64,000 nt of DNA from Escarpia spicata (taxonomy: Eukaryota > Annelida > Polychaeta > Sabellida > Siboglinidae), in contig OZ023207.1 of the NCBI GenBank assembly GCA_963995525.1, forward strand, positions 30,299,118 to 30,363,117, in the 5' to 3' direction. How positions within the stretch are numbered: the first letter of the stretch is position 1; every line of letters begins with the position of its first letter. The notes under the pieces were generated by a model. That model saw nothing but the letters and a program-made list of their open reading frames with translations, had not been told where the DNA came from and made no database searches. Position numbers and translations under genes: made by a program. Positions 29,746 to 44,748 of the stretch are shown one piece after another.

Positions 29746-32560
29746 CTTGACCAGACATCCGCAACGTTAACAGGGTTGTCTGCACTAGGGCTTGGCCTTC
29801 CATACCAGAGCAGACAGTATGAGCCGTGAGCTGTGCTTTCATACGTATAATAAACAGGACATACAGTATTGTAATAACATTCTTACTACCAAAAAGCAAC
29901 AAACCCATCAGCATCTATATCTTGTTAGTAAGCTGCTGTGAATTACTTTCCTTACGACTGGTCGGCTTTCAGTGAACTTTGAAATGCCATTTTCCAAATG
30001 ACAATAATGTATAAATATGTCTTCTATTATTGTTCTCGGTAGTCGTGTTTAAAAATGTTGACTGTTTGAATCATACTCAAATGGCCAAATATTCATAATC
30101 AGACATTGACAAAATAATATTGATCCATACAAACAAGGCATCCCATTACGACAGTCCTGCACAGTTGCATTTATCATCACTCGTTTTTGTCATGTATCTT
30201 ATATATGGTATATACAGTGACTGTATTTTGTTATCGTTTCTATTACATGGACAATTTATTACACTAAAATAAGTGAATACAGTTGTGAAGTATTCACGCC
30301 ATCTCTGTGAAATTGTTAACACCTGACAGTCCTGTTCTTTCAACAACCACCATCCTCTTCTGGGATTATTCAGCTGCACAATGCATATACTAAGAAAATA
30401 TTATCACTGTCAGGTACTCATTTATTTATCCGAGTGACCTGGAGCAATGTGGAGTGAGAAAAAACACCACCAGTTTTGAAATGGCAGAGACTTATAAGAT
30501 TCTGATGATCTAACCACAATACATTAGTGGTGCTATTATTAGAATCACTGAGATCAATTTTTTACTACAACTAAATACCTATTGCAATGTATTACTTCTG
30601 TCCTACCTTCATAGAAGAAGTGTTGTCTTTTGGAGAAGTATTTGAGCAGGTAACTGTGAAATACTATTTAAGTTGTCCAGTGTGGCAGTAATTTGTTAGA
30701 TGGGGAAGAGCTGGCAGAACATGTCGTTGTGTAAGGGTGGAAGTAGGAGAAACCCTCTTTCGTGTAATCATGATATTGTTTTTGAGCATTATTACGGTAA
30801 AGTATTTGCTATATTATTACATTACAGAAAAGATAATGTAGAATAATTTTTTTCCACGTGAGAAATCAATAACAGTTTCCATGTGAATAATGCAGTACAT
30901 ACCGACTTGATGTGATGTGCAGTAGACTTGCCGGATGTAGTAGGCCCTGTGGGGACAGCGGAATGCGAGTGGACAATGGTTGTGTAATGGTCTGCAATAG
31001 AGACAGATACTGAATAAAGCTCATGTCTGGATTAATTATGGAGTGTTTGTTACCATTAATAATATGGTCATATAGTGGGTCATTCTATGTGGAGGTAACC
31101 AATAATTCTGAAATTGGATGCACTCAACTCTTCAGTTTTTGAATAATCAATTTGGTGATATCCCTTGAGAAGATGAACATGAAACCAAAGTAGGAGCCTC
31201 TCAACTCCAATAATTTTTGGGCTACAGCAATTTGACATTTAGAACTTCAATTTATAATTACGTTGAGTTTAAAAATTAAATAAATCAATCTATATTTCAA
31301 ATGTTAATATATATTGCCTTATTCAATTTGTAGTTTTTTTATAAGGAATAAATAAAATCATAATGTCAATAATCTTACTTTTGTGTTACTTTAATTCTTG
31401 TTACTTTAGGTAACTGTAAATAACGCGGTAACTCTATAAATGTTGATGTCCACAAGCAACATACAACATCATACAGTATTAAAACAGTTTTATGCTTCAT
31501 TTTGGCACGGATCTCTAAGGTTATAGCTTACCAAGTGATTTTGTTGAATACTGCGATCCGACTTAGGCGAGGAAAAATACATTATCTCGGATCAAATGGA
31601 CCGACTCAGTTATCACGAGTTAAGCAAAGATCCAACTTACACAAAGATTTGTATGGGAAATTCATTACAAATCAACCGTTCCTCGGAATTCTATCCGAGT
31701 TGAGCGAAGATCCGACTTAGGTGAATCCGACTTAGGTGAGGTTCACTGCATTTACAATGATTTCTTATAGATATTTACATTTATAAATGGTAACAGTCCC
31801 CGTACACCCACAAAGGGTTTATTACCATACAGGATAAAAACCCTTCCGTGCTGCCCCTTTACATAACCCAGGTTGGTTTCCTTTGTTCATCATTTCTCTT
31901 ATCTGCTCTTTCAGACCCTAAATTATCTATGTACACCAGTTTTATTACCAGCCTAAAACCTGACTGGTAATTGCAATTGGTACCTGCCTACCAAGTGGTT
32001 TATGGAGAAGTGGGTTTGAAGAACTTGATCTTTTTTGCATCTCAAGTGATGGATGAGCTAATTACCTGTATTGCAGATTAGGCTTTCAAAGTAATTAGTT
32101 TTAATGATTTGTTAAAATTAGAAACTGCTGGTGAATTTGCGAATACAAAACATAACACATTTTAATGTATATATATTGATTGAATTTTTACATGATAAAA
32201 GTGACACTTATTCACTGGCATTTAAATAAACTTACAAAAATCAAAGATTTACCTCACACACTTTATTTTAACATAAAAGTACTTTTATAATATATAAATA
32301 GTAATAATAATATAAACAGTGTTTTACTTTTTATACCGTTACACTGCGCCCGTTACTTTCTTTCCTCTAACTATAACAAGATAGCTGTGCATCTGCAGCC
32401 TACGAATGTTTGTAAAATCAAATCAACGTTGTCAAATTGTCAATTATCATTCCAATACACCAGTAGAATTGTCACTCACTTTTAATGAAATAAAACCATT
32501 GTCACTGTTATGTAATGGGAGCTGATTATCCAGCATTTCCCTGGTGCTGATTGATGGGTA
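29746..32560. repeat. Tandem segmental duplication, unit A
   Basis: Matches 32570-35741 in the same orientation from CTTGACCAGACATCCGCAA to GCTGATTGATGGGTA. Unit A has an extra ~75 bp near 29790-29862. It lacks ~425 bp present in unit B at about 34146-34570. Low divergence by eye. No intact gene is seen inside; the frame at 31502 belongs to the MITE remnant. Confidence 0.9.
31400..31748. mobile_element. MITE right part in unit A (left TIR deleted)
   Basis: Same sequence as 34571-34910 of unit B, ending GGTGAGGTTCACTG at 31748. The left inverted repeat seen in unit B is missing here. Confidence 0.65.
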
Positions 32561-32569
32561 TTCACCATT

Positions 32570-35500
32570 CTTGACCAGACATCCGCAAGGTTAACAGGGT
32601 TGTCTGCGCTAGTAGTATTGTAATTACATTCTTACCAACAAAAAGCAACAATCCCATCAGCATCTATATCTTGTTAGTAAGCTGCTGTGAATTACTTTCC
32701 TTGCGACTGGTCGGCTTTCAGTGAACTTTGAAACGCCATTTTCCAAATGACAATAATGAATAAATATGTCTTCTATAATTGCACTCAGTAATCGTGTTTA
32801 AAATGTTGACAGTTTGAATCATACTCAAATGGCCAAGTATTCATAATCAGACATTGACAAAATAATATTGATCCATACAAACAAGGCATCCCATTACGAC
32901 AGTCCTGCACAGTTGCATTTATCATCACTCGTTTTTGTCATGTACTATATATATGGTATATACAGTGACTGTATTTTGTTATCGTTACTATTACATGGAG
33001 AATTTATTACACTAAAATAAGTGAATACAGTTGTGAAGTATTCACGCCATCTCTGTGACATAGCTAACACCACCTAACATCCATTCAACCAACATCCTCC
33101 TCTGGGAAGTATTCAGCTCCACACAGCATATACTAAGAAAATAGTATCGTTTATTTATCCGAGTGAACTGGAGCAATGTGGAGTGAGCAAAACTCAACAA
33201 GCTTTGAAATGGCAGAGACTTAAAAGATTCTGATGATCTATCCACTATGTTACTATGCCACAATACGTTAGTGGTGCTATTATTAGAATCACTGAGGTCA
33301 ATTTTTTACAACTAAATACCTATTGCAATGTATTACATCTGTCCTACCTTCATATAAGAAGTGCTGTCTTTTGGAGAAGTATTTGAGCAGGTAACTGTGA
33401 AATACTTCAAGTTGTCCAGTGTGGCAGTAATTTGTCAGGTTGGGGAAGAGCTGACAGAACATGTCGTTGTGTAATGGTGGAAGTAGGAGCAACCCTCTTT
33501 CGTGGAATCATGACATTGTGTTTGTGCACTATTATGGTAAAGTATTTGCTAAATTATCACATTACAAAAAAGATAATGTAGAATTATTTTTATCCACGTG
33601 AGAAATCAATAAGAGTTTCCATGTGACTAATGCAGTACATACCGACTTGATGTGATGTGCAGTAGACTTGCTAGATGTAGTAGGCCCTGGGGACAGCGGA
33701 ATGCGAGTGGACAGTGGTTGTGTAATGGTCTGCAATAGAGACAGATACTGAATAAAGCTCATGTCTGGATTAATTATGGAGTGTTTGTTACCATTAATAA
33801 TATGGTCATATAGTGGGTCATTCTATGTGGAGGTAACCAATAATTCTGAAATTGGATGCACTCAACTCTTCAGTTTTTGAATAATCAATTTGGTGATATC
33901 CCTTGAGAAGATGAACATGAAACCAAAGTAGGAGCCTCTCAACTCCAATAATTTTTGGGCTACAGCAATTTGACATTTAGAACTTCAATTTATAATTACG
34001 TTGAGTTTAAAAATTAAATAAAACAATTTATATTTCAAATGTTAATATATATTGCTTTATTCAATTTGTAGTTGTTTTATAATGAATAAATAAAATGATA
34101 ATGTCAATAATCTTACTTTTGTGTCACTTTAATTCTTGTTACTTTTTTATGTAGTTTTCTGACAACCAATTAAACCTTACTGCTACACTGCTGCTTGGTT
34201 GACAGATAAATATTAGTTCAAGTACAAATTGTAAAACCAGTACAAAAATAATATTGTGATATTTTCACACTAATGGGAGTTTTTGTTCAATAGTCACTAA
34301 ACCCTTCTTATGTTAAAAGGATAGTGTTTCGCATACATACTATCAATTCTTATTTGATTTGGAATTGAACCGATAAAACATACACATAAATTTTAATAAA
34401 AAATATAAACAGATTGAATTGGAATTGAAAGAACTGATCAAAACAAATTACAGTAAACCTCGCCTAAGTTGGATTCAATCGAACCGAGTGATTAAATCCG
34501 AGTTGCGCAAAAATCTGACTTAGCCGAAGATGACATATCCCAGCGCCAAAGGCAACCCTCTAAAAGCCCTTAGGTAACTGTAAATAACACGGTAACTCTA
34601 AATGTTTATGTCCACAAGCAACGTACAACATCATACAGTATTAAAACAGTTTTATGCTTCATTTTGGCACGGATCTCTAAGGTTATAGCTTACCAAGTGA
34701 TTTTGTTGAATACTGCGATCCGACTTAGGCGAGGAAAAATACATTATCTCGGATTAAATGGACCGACTCAGTTATTCCGAGTTAGGCAAAGATCCAACTT
34801 ACACAAAGATTTGTATGGGAAATTCATTACAAATCAACCGTTCCTCGGAATACTGTCCGAGTTGAGCGAAGATACGACTTAGGTGAATCCGACTTAGGCG
34901 AGGTTCACTGCATTTACAATGATTTCTTTCCATTTAAAAAATTTCATTTATAAATGGTAACAGTTCCAGTACACACACAAAGGGTTTATCACCATACAGG
35001 ATAAAAACCCTTCCGTGCTGCCTCTTTGCATAATCCAGGTTGGTTTCCTTTGTTCATCATTTCTCTTATCTGCTCTTTCAGTCCCTAAATTCTCTATTTA
35101 CAGCAGTTTTATTACCAGCCTAAAACCTGACTGGTAATTGCAATTGGTACCTGCCTACCAAGTGGTTTATGGAGAAGTGGGTTTGAAGGGCTTGATCTTT
35201 GTTGCATCTTAATTGATGGATGAGCTAATTACCTGTATTGCAGATTAGGCTTTCAAAGTAATTAGTTTTAATGATTTGTTAAAATTAGAAACTGCTGGTG
35301 AATTTGCGAATACAAAACATAACACATTTTAATGTATATATATTGATTGAATTTTTACATCATAAAAGTGACACTTATTCACTGGCATTTAAATAAATTA
35401 TAAGACACCAAATTAAAAAAATCAAAGATTTACCTCACCCACTTTATTTTAACATAAAAGTACTTTTATAATATATAAATAGTAATAATAATATAAACAG

Positions 35501-35741
35501 TGTGTTACTTGTTATACCGTTACACTGCGCCCATTACTTTCTTTCCTCTAACTATGACAAGATAGCTGTGCATCTGGAGCCTACGAATGTTTGTAAAATC
35601 AAATCAACGTTGTCAAATTGTCAATTATCATTCCAATACACCAGTAGAATTGTTACTCACTTTTAATGAAATAAAAACATTGTCACTGTTATGTAATGGG
35701 AGCTGATTATCCAGCATTTCCCTGCTGCTGATTGATGGGTA
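32570..35741. repeat. Tandem segmental duplication, unit B
   Basis: Second copy of the ~2.8-3.2-kb unit, separated from unit A by nine bases. It retains the full MITE at 34451-34910. Confidence 0.9.
34451..34910. mobile_element. Pogo/Tigger-like MITE
   Basis: The 5' end CAGTAAACCTCGCCTAAGT and the reverse complement of the 3' end CAGTGAACCTCGCCTAAGT are 27-bp inverted repeats with two mismatches. Internal copies of ATCCGACTTAGG occur. The left flank is TA, the right flank CA, so a TA target duplication is only partly kept. At 460 bp it has no transposase; such CAGT-ended TIRs are typical of Tc1/mariner-pogo (Tigger) elements. Confidence 0.7.
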
Positions 35742-36230
35742 GTTAGTGGAATCTTTATCAATGGTCATCAGTAACACACAAACCCATTCCGCCTAATGTT
35801 ATTACAAAACATTCTGATGGGTTCATAGCGTCAATTCCAGACTTTTCTGCCCGGTGACGTTAATCAAAGTGCTATACTATCGCTCACGCGAATTTATTGC
35901 CGTTAACTTTTGCTAGTCGTCGGCTTTCTTCTAATCTTCAATGTGTCATGTAGTTCTAGATTATTTCCAGCATATCTATGCTTTTGTTCACGCGGCCGTG
36001 ATACCAATCAAAGTAAGACCAAGTAAAATAATAACCGTCAAATTCCCGGTGGAAGGCATAAATTCCTCTGAGCCAGAGCCGAGGCTAAGTCTGTCTGAGT
36101 TTCAGTTCCCGCCGACACCATTCCCAAACTAGAAAGTTAACTAACTAACTAACTAACGTATGTAACGTCAGATCCTGCAATATGAAATGGTACGCGATTG
36201 TCGTTTAGGTACTGAATACTCAATACTAAC
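35742..36230. other. Stretch without recognised genes
   Basis: One 63-codon frame (35941-36132) without a recognised domain; an AACT run near 36140-36155. Confidence 0.4.
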
Positions 36231-36262
36231 CTTCTTGCGATCTGACTTCATTTGACAGTGCG

Positions 36263-36469
36263 CTAGACGGAGAATGTGCGGCGTTTCGACGGCTGTGGTC
36301 TGTAACTAAATATCGTCGGCATTGCTCCAAGCTTCAAAACCCGACGTCGCCGACGTTTCGACGGGTCTTGTACCATAGCATTACAAATATACATCCACTT
36401 CGAAACACGTTTCTTCAAAATGAGCCGAACAGAATTAACTGTACAGCGTATGCCGTAACATGTGTACAT
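36263..36469 (-). pseudogene. THAP-domain C-terminal motif fragment
   Basis: The minus frame ends SKRRRRRVLKLGAMPTIFSY followed by PQPSKRR. THAP zinc fingers end with an AVPT(I/L)F box preceded by (R/K)xLK.(G/D), and this looks like that box. The C2CH cysteines and histidine are not in the same frame and may lie in another exon or be lost. THAP domains occur in host factors and P-element-like transposases. Confidence 0.35.
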
Positions 36470-36982
36470 GTGTTGGCAACTTTGCTTACTTCATGGGAAC
36501 ACCGCGGTAAAAATAATGCTGCTCGTTTATTGGTTGCTTTTGGTCGTCATCAGTAAGATTTCATTAGAATTTTCCACTTTGAGATAATATTACCAGTACA
36601 CCACTGACGTTAAAAATGTGATTATAGTTGGAAATATTTAGTTTGCATTAACTCTGTTAGGTGCATAACACCAAACAGTTCCCTTATGTTTCCCTTTAAG
36701 GGACCACTATCTAAGAAAGTGAATGGGATTAATTATCAAATGAACGTATTATGTGAAATGTTATCTACTTCTGAGAAAATGCTGAAACGAGTCCAATTGC
36801 TACACGAAACGCTCTCTCTGTCTCACTCATATATTATTAAACGTAACCAAATAAATAAGTTAATAATAGCTAATTAATACACATTTCAATGTAAAAAACT
36901 TCTATCATTGTCAAAATGTTTGTATATTTGTTGCATTTGCATTTGAAGTATGTAACACAGCGAGAACATTTATTTTACACGA

Positions 36983-36984
<2 letters not shown>

Positions 36985-37020
<36 letters not shown>
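36985..37020. repeat. CT microsatellite
   Basis: CTCTCT run at the edge of the Penelope-like remnant. Confidence 0.9.
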
Positions 37021-39262
<2,242 letters not shown>

Positions 39263-39299
39263 ATCCGCTGCAGACGGATCGAAACATTGCAATTTTCAA

Positions 39300-40628
39300 A
39301 TACAGCTACAATGGAAGTTTAATTCTTGCTATTAAAATTTAATCATGAACAATATCTTCCATAGAATACATATGTATATGTTACCTGGGCACATCCATGA
39401 GGTATCTACGGTAAGCTTCCAGACTGCGGCCGTAGTCGATCTGCTTCTGACGACGAATCAAGACTTCTTTGTCCTCCTCAATTTCTTGTGGTGCTCTCTC
39501 CTCTCCATTCCTGCTCAACGCAATTGCACTGTGTCATTAGAATTATAGCATTGCTACGTCAAATGGGATTCCAATAACTGAAAACAATTGTCAATTTTGT
39601 GGAGACAATATTCATGCAAACTAGTTAAGTTCCGTCTTTCTTTGTACACGTTAATTGGATGTCTTTCGAGAGATGTTGTTGAAAACTTATTTTAAAAAAA
39701 TGTTCAGACAACAATTGTACAGTTTCTATATAAATGTATCACATGAAAATGTTGTGTACATATTTTAAGGGTAGCCAAGGACATTTTTAACTTAATAAAT
39801 TGGACGTTTCTGCTTACAGTAAACAATCATATCAGATCGACTCCTTCGTGCAGAATGTTAGGTTACTAGAACCCAATAATAACTTTTTCTTTGGCTTAAT
39901 AATAAATGAATAATGCACAAAACCATTTCCATTTTTGGTGAACAATTAAGATCCATCTACTTAGTGTGACTGTTAATAAAAGCATTTTGCGGCAAAATTG
40001 ATCAAAAAAGTCTTGTGTTTTGTTGCTTTACTTTATTTAATGTGATAAATAAATAAAAAAATTAATTAAATTTGCATCAAACAAAACTGATTGGAATAAT
40101 AATAACCTTATTTATATTACAATGAAGTTGGGGCAAATGAGTGTAATATTAATTAAAAATACAAGCAAATAACAGATCATAATATCTAATAATTGTGAAA
40201 ACATGAGATCACTAACCATTCCCTGGTGTCAGACGTGTCACTCCCAGTCAATGACAGTCTCCTCTTGAACCTAGAAACATAAATAGAGTTGATCAACGTC
40301 GAGTTACTGTAGTATCTACATTTCACATCTCAAGAAAACATTCTTGAGATAAACTAACCACTACAAGATGGATTGCATTTGTATGGATTGTATTTGTACT
40401 AGTAAATCATTCTTCAGATGAATAAAACTGAGTTTACTATTTTCTTACGTTGTTTCATGATTATAAACGGATTTTTATAAACATGACGAAATACCACTTT
40501 TTTCTTCCATTAATGTTGCATGATTATTTGTGTTGTGGAGTGAACATATCTCGAACACACTGTACAAGAGAAAAGTGGAAGAAATGAACCTATGTAGCCA
40601 CTATTGAATACAAAAGAAAGTACAGCGT
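39300..40628. other. AT-rich stretch without recognised genes
   Basis: Short frames only, no recognised domain. Confidence 0.5.
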
Positions 40629-40828
40629 NNNNNNNNNNNNNNNNNNNNNNNNNNNNNNNNNNNNNNNNNNNNNNNNNNNNNNNNNNNNNNNNNNNNNNNN
40701 NNNNNNNNNNNNNNNNNNNNNNNNNNNNNNNNNNNNNNNNNNNNNNNNNNNNNNNNNNNNNNNNNNNNNNNNNNNNNNNNNNNNNNNNNNNNNNNNNNNN
40801 NNNNNNNNNNNNNNNNNNNNNNNNNNNN
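40629..40828. other. Assembly gap (200 N)
   Basis: Exactly 200 N bases, likely a fixed-size placeholder whose true length is unknown. Confidence 1.
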
Positions 40829-42770
40829 ATATTTACCCAACTGAAATAATCGTACTGAGACGAATTCGTTCATTATGTTTTATAAATTTCATATCAAGGG
40901 CATATTACAACATGAAGGCATAAATCCAAATTGTTTGGCATTAACAGACCGTAACACGATGCCACGATAATTAAAGTTGGAGCGAGGTTGCGCGACTGCG
41001 ATTCAATTAATTTTAGAGTGAGAAACAGCTTACGCGCTGCTGATCCTAGACGCTGCCGGAGTGATATTGTAAAAAGGACCTCAGTTGTATATGGTCCCCC
41101 TGTGAAGAAATTACTGTTCAATGCGTTGAGTGAATTAGAGGTGGTTCAGTGTTGTACGTGCTAGAACAAAAACAAACTATGCAAACAATTCTCCAAACCT
41201 TGGTATAAATCAATGATGACCATGTTAATATCTTTCTCTGGTTATTAACCTTGTTTTGATAATTTTATTGGTACAATTTTGCTCTTCAGAATAGTAGTAG
41301 ACATCAGAAAGCCATGTCTGTAATTTTGAAATCACTAAAATCATAAACAGTTCCATTGTTCGCAGGGTGGAAGGTCCATTTATTATATTAACAATCTCAC
41401 ACCGGCCTTACAGAGGTTTTGTCTTCACACCGGTCAGCAACTACGGCGGTTACCGTGGTTATTCCAATATCGGGACTGAACATAGAACAAGTGGAAACAG
41501 GTAATCTTTTGAAAAGAGACCCGTTTTTTCTTTCAAATCCCTAATGCTGTATTAGATTGGAACTCGCTATACACAAATCTTCTGATAAGAGATGCATGCC
41601 ACTACCTTTATGTTATAAATTCACCATGGACAATTGCGCATCAGCTTCCATACCATAATTTCCACAGCAGATGACCAGCCAAAAACACGAGCACAGACGA
41701 CGAACACTGACAGCCTCCTGCACGACCTACCAGTACTCGTGGTATGTACGCTCTGTTACACTGTGAAACTCGCTCACACAGGAAGCAGTGGCCGCTCGTT
41801 GTTGGTGAATCAATATAAAATTCCCTAGTTTAAAGTGCTGGTAGGTAATGGTACATATCTTTAAAATAGTACGATATAGTAGAGGAAGCCAGTGGACAGA
41901 CATCAGAAAGACACTGAGTGAGAAAGCCGCGGAGACCGAGTCACAACCCTACCTAAGCTATTATGTACACGTTGTAACCTAGTGACATTCTTAAGGGTAA
42001 TATTGTAAAAAAACGGAATTGCAATAGTCAAGGAAAAACCGTGTCAACAGCAGCGACTGCAGATTCACAATGCTGAAGTTATCTTGTTCATATAAAAATA
42101 GTTTGACTTACAAATAAAATGTGCGTTTCTGTTTTTAACGATATGTGACTATTAGACCGATTCTTAGCCCAATAGTTCTATAAAGGCAGGTCTGTCTTGG
42201 CCAAGTCTTTTCGACTGCATAGAGAGTATTTATTTTTCTTCAAAATATCCTTGAGTACATGTTGGTGCGGCCTGTTACCTCCCGACACTCGAAGTAGTAT
42301 AGGTTCTAGGAAGTCGAACACAGGAAACAAATGTGTAGAAAAAAAACAGTTTGACCACTGGAGGATTGGACTGTTTATCTTAACAAGTGTACAATTCATC
42401 GCGTACTGCGACAACAAATTGAGAGTAGGCAATAACATGAGTGATTATATATGAAAGAATAAGGACATGCTGGTGTAGTAAGAAATCGCTCCGAAGGTAG
42501 GATCCCATATGTATGGAAACGGTGTACAAATTCGTGTTTCCATGATAACACTCCTTCGTTGAAGTGAGAACATTGGCAGAAGGCAAATAACGATACTTTC
42601 CCCGAGACACCCTGCTAAGGAGGTAGCATCTGATTTTGCAGGATGTCTGGTGTCGTGAACACAAGTTAACATCGACGCCCAATATGCGCCTATACCATAC
42701 TGTTCACACACCATTCACACACAAACGCCGTTGCTGTCTGTTTGTTCGCCTTCACTTTGATATGCTTTTG
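40829..42770. other. Stretch without recognised genes
   Basis: A splice-bounded open segment at about 41366-41501 (Tyr/Gly-rich, RPYRGF, GGYRGYSN) could be an exon fragment but matches no domain known to me. The rest shows short frames only. Confidence 0.4.
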
Positions 42771-42774
42771 CTAT

Positions 42775-43690
42775 GATAATTTGTCATTTGCTAATATACT
42801 CCCAAAAGCGACCTTTGCAACAATGGCAAATTCAACGCCATGTTCCATTACAATACAAAATGGTCTACCAGGAAATATAAAAAAACAACGCACCGTGTTA
42901 CATATATATTGGACCAGGAAGTATATATAGAACACACTGTATTCCATATATAAACCACATTCACCTTATTTCGTCCGCCAATCGCATGCCGTTTTCGTAA
43001 CTTTGTAATCCCCACCTTAATATGCGATTAATAAGAAAACCAATAATATATATGCAATCTCACTTTTCGTTGTAATACCCAAGTTGCTTTCTTGTGTAGC
43101 TCTGGGATGTACTTGAATGTAGATTTTCGTCTTCGCAATGATGGCACAAGTGAATCACTTAATCCTGGAAACGTGTCGTGTTAATACACCGCCATCAGGG
43201 CACTTGAATCACGGAGCATAGTCACGGATGATGCAACACGAGACAGCCACATTGCAGTAAAATGGTGATACATTATTTGCCCACCATTATCATTCAAATC
43301 TACAATATTACAATAGTAACTTAACATTGACAATTCATTCTGATTGTAAAACTCCTTGACAGTGATGATTGTATCCTTTAAATATGTAGACAATCAGCGA
43401 CTGGTACCCTAAAACCTGAATTCCCACACAAACTTGGCATGACAAAATTATCACTGTCAAACAGATGGCTTTACACGTTCACTTTCAGTATGACATGTCA
43501 CTGAGTGATTCTACATCCTGAATCAAATGCTCTACCACCGTTATGACACCTACGGATGAGTGATGAGTGATGCCAGTCGCGGAGCAGTGAGCACGATTGC
43601 ATTGTGCATTCTAAATAAGTTGTAAAATGATGGTACGAAAGTAGTGAGGTTGACCAAGAAGAGACAATGAAAGTAAAGGCCTAGTAATTT
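42775..43690. repeat. Dispersed repeat D, copy 1
   Basis: Aligns in the same orientation with 58310-59210: shared blocks include TCCGCCAATCGCA, GCAGTTTTCGTA-like sequence, TGTACTTGAATGTAGATT, CACCATCAGGGCAC and GATGCAAC. Diverged, non-coding. Family unknown. Confidence 0.7.
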
Positions 43691-43759
43691 CAGCAACATT
43701 TGTATGGGATTATGCTACATTGTGTCGCAGCCTAAATTGAAGTAATTATATAGAATATA

Positions 43760-43777
43760 TATATATATATATACACA

Positions 43778-43850
<73 letters not shown>
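43760..43850. repeat. TA then CA microsatellite
   Basis: ATATAT run followed by about 70 bases of CA. Confidence 0.95.
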
Positions 43851-43852
<2 letters not shown>

Positions 43853-44057
43853 ATCACAAACTCACACACACAAATCATACAAAATATTAACAATCTACAT
43901 GTATCAAATACCCTGAAGATTTACTTGACCCGAATGTTGTTTTTATTCCGATCAATATCAGCTACAATCGCGAACATAAGTTAGTGTATTATTGATATAA
44001 TCACACGTCATCTAGTTAGCTTAACGCGGTCAAGGAGTAACGAATATGTACGCAATA

Positions 44058-44063
44058 TTTATT
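44058..44063 (-). terminator. Candidate polyadenylation signal of the CILP-like gene
   Basis: AATAAA on the minus strand, about 140 bases after the stop codon at 44205. Another AATAAA lies near 43942. Not supported by transcript ends. Confidence 0.4.
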
Positions 44064-44204
44064 TCGTAAATACTCGAAAGATACATGTGACTCAATTGTT
44101 TGCAAAGACTATCGACTACAAGCTTCGATAATTCTAGTTGCATCCACAATATAATCAAATAGTTGTTAATCGCTATACTATTGTGGCCCAGGATTGGTGT
44201 CATT

Positions 44205-44469
44205 TCAACCTGAGCAATCGAAAGACGCCAGCTCGTTCCATTCTCTCATGCATTTGTTCATCGCGCGATAGTATGCGAAATCTCCGGGACCAGAGGCCCG
44301 GAAAAGACCAATATTGAAGCTTTGTCGGTTTTCTTTATTGTCCCCGTCGTAGTCTGCTGTAACGCGGACCTGGAAACTGCTATTACTGTGGGAGACATAC
44401 TGCGTCGCTCCATCTCTGACCTCATATTCACTTTCATAGTCTTCATCTGTCTTAATGAACGGGGACCAT
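44205..44469 (-). CDS. CILP-like gene exon 9: C-terminal domain and stop
   Basis: Acceptor TTTGTTTTAG ends at 44470; one base completes the Arg codon split from exon 8. It reads [46 protein letters not shown] and FDCSG, then TGA at 44205. The paralogue exon at 62378-62690 shares W-S-P, YVSHSNS, ASGPGD and YRAMNKC, confirming the frame. Confidence 0.88.
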
Positions 44470-44694
44470 CTAAAACAAAGCAAACATAGGTGTGACAGCC
44501 GGCCCAATAACCCTTTCAGGATAATTATTGCAGTGCTAAAATACGTTGTTATTGCAGCGTTTTTGTTAATGGATACCGTGTCATTTACTGCACAAAAACA
44601 GGGCATAATAACTGTTTTTGATAATTAATTTGAGTGTTTTGGCACTTAACATTTAAGAATTTATATGAGTGAAATTAATATCGGATACCGGTGA

Positions 44695-44748
<54 letters not shown>

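Noticed and set aside
41366..41501. Splice-bounded Tyr/Gly-rich open segment on the + strand
   Set aside because: No known domain and no partner exon; not enough to call a gene.
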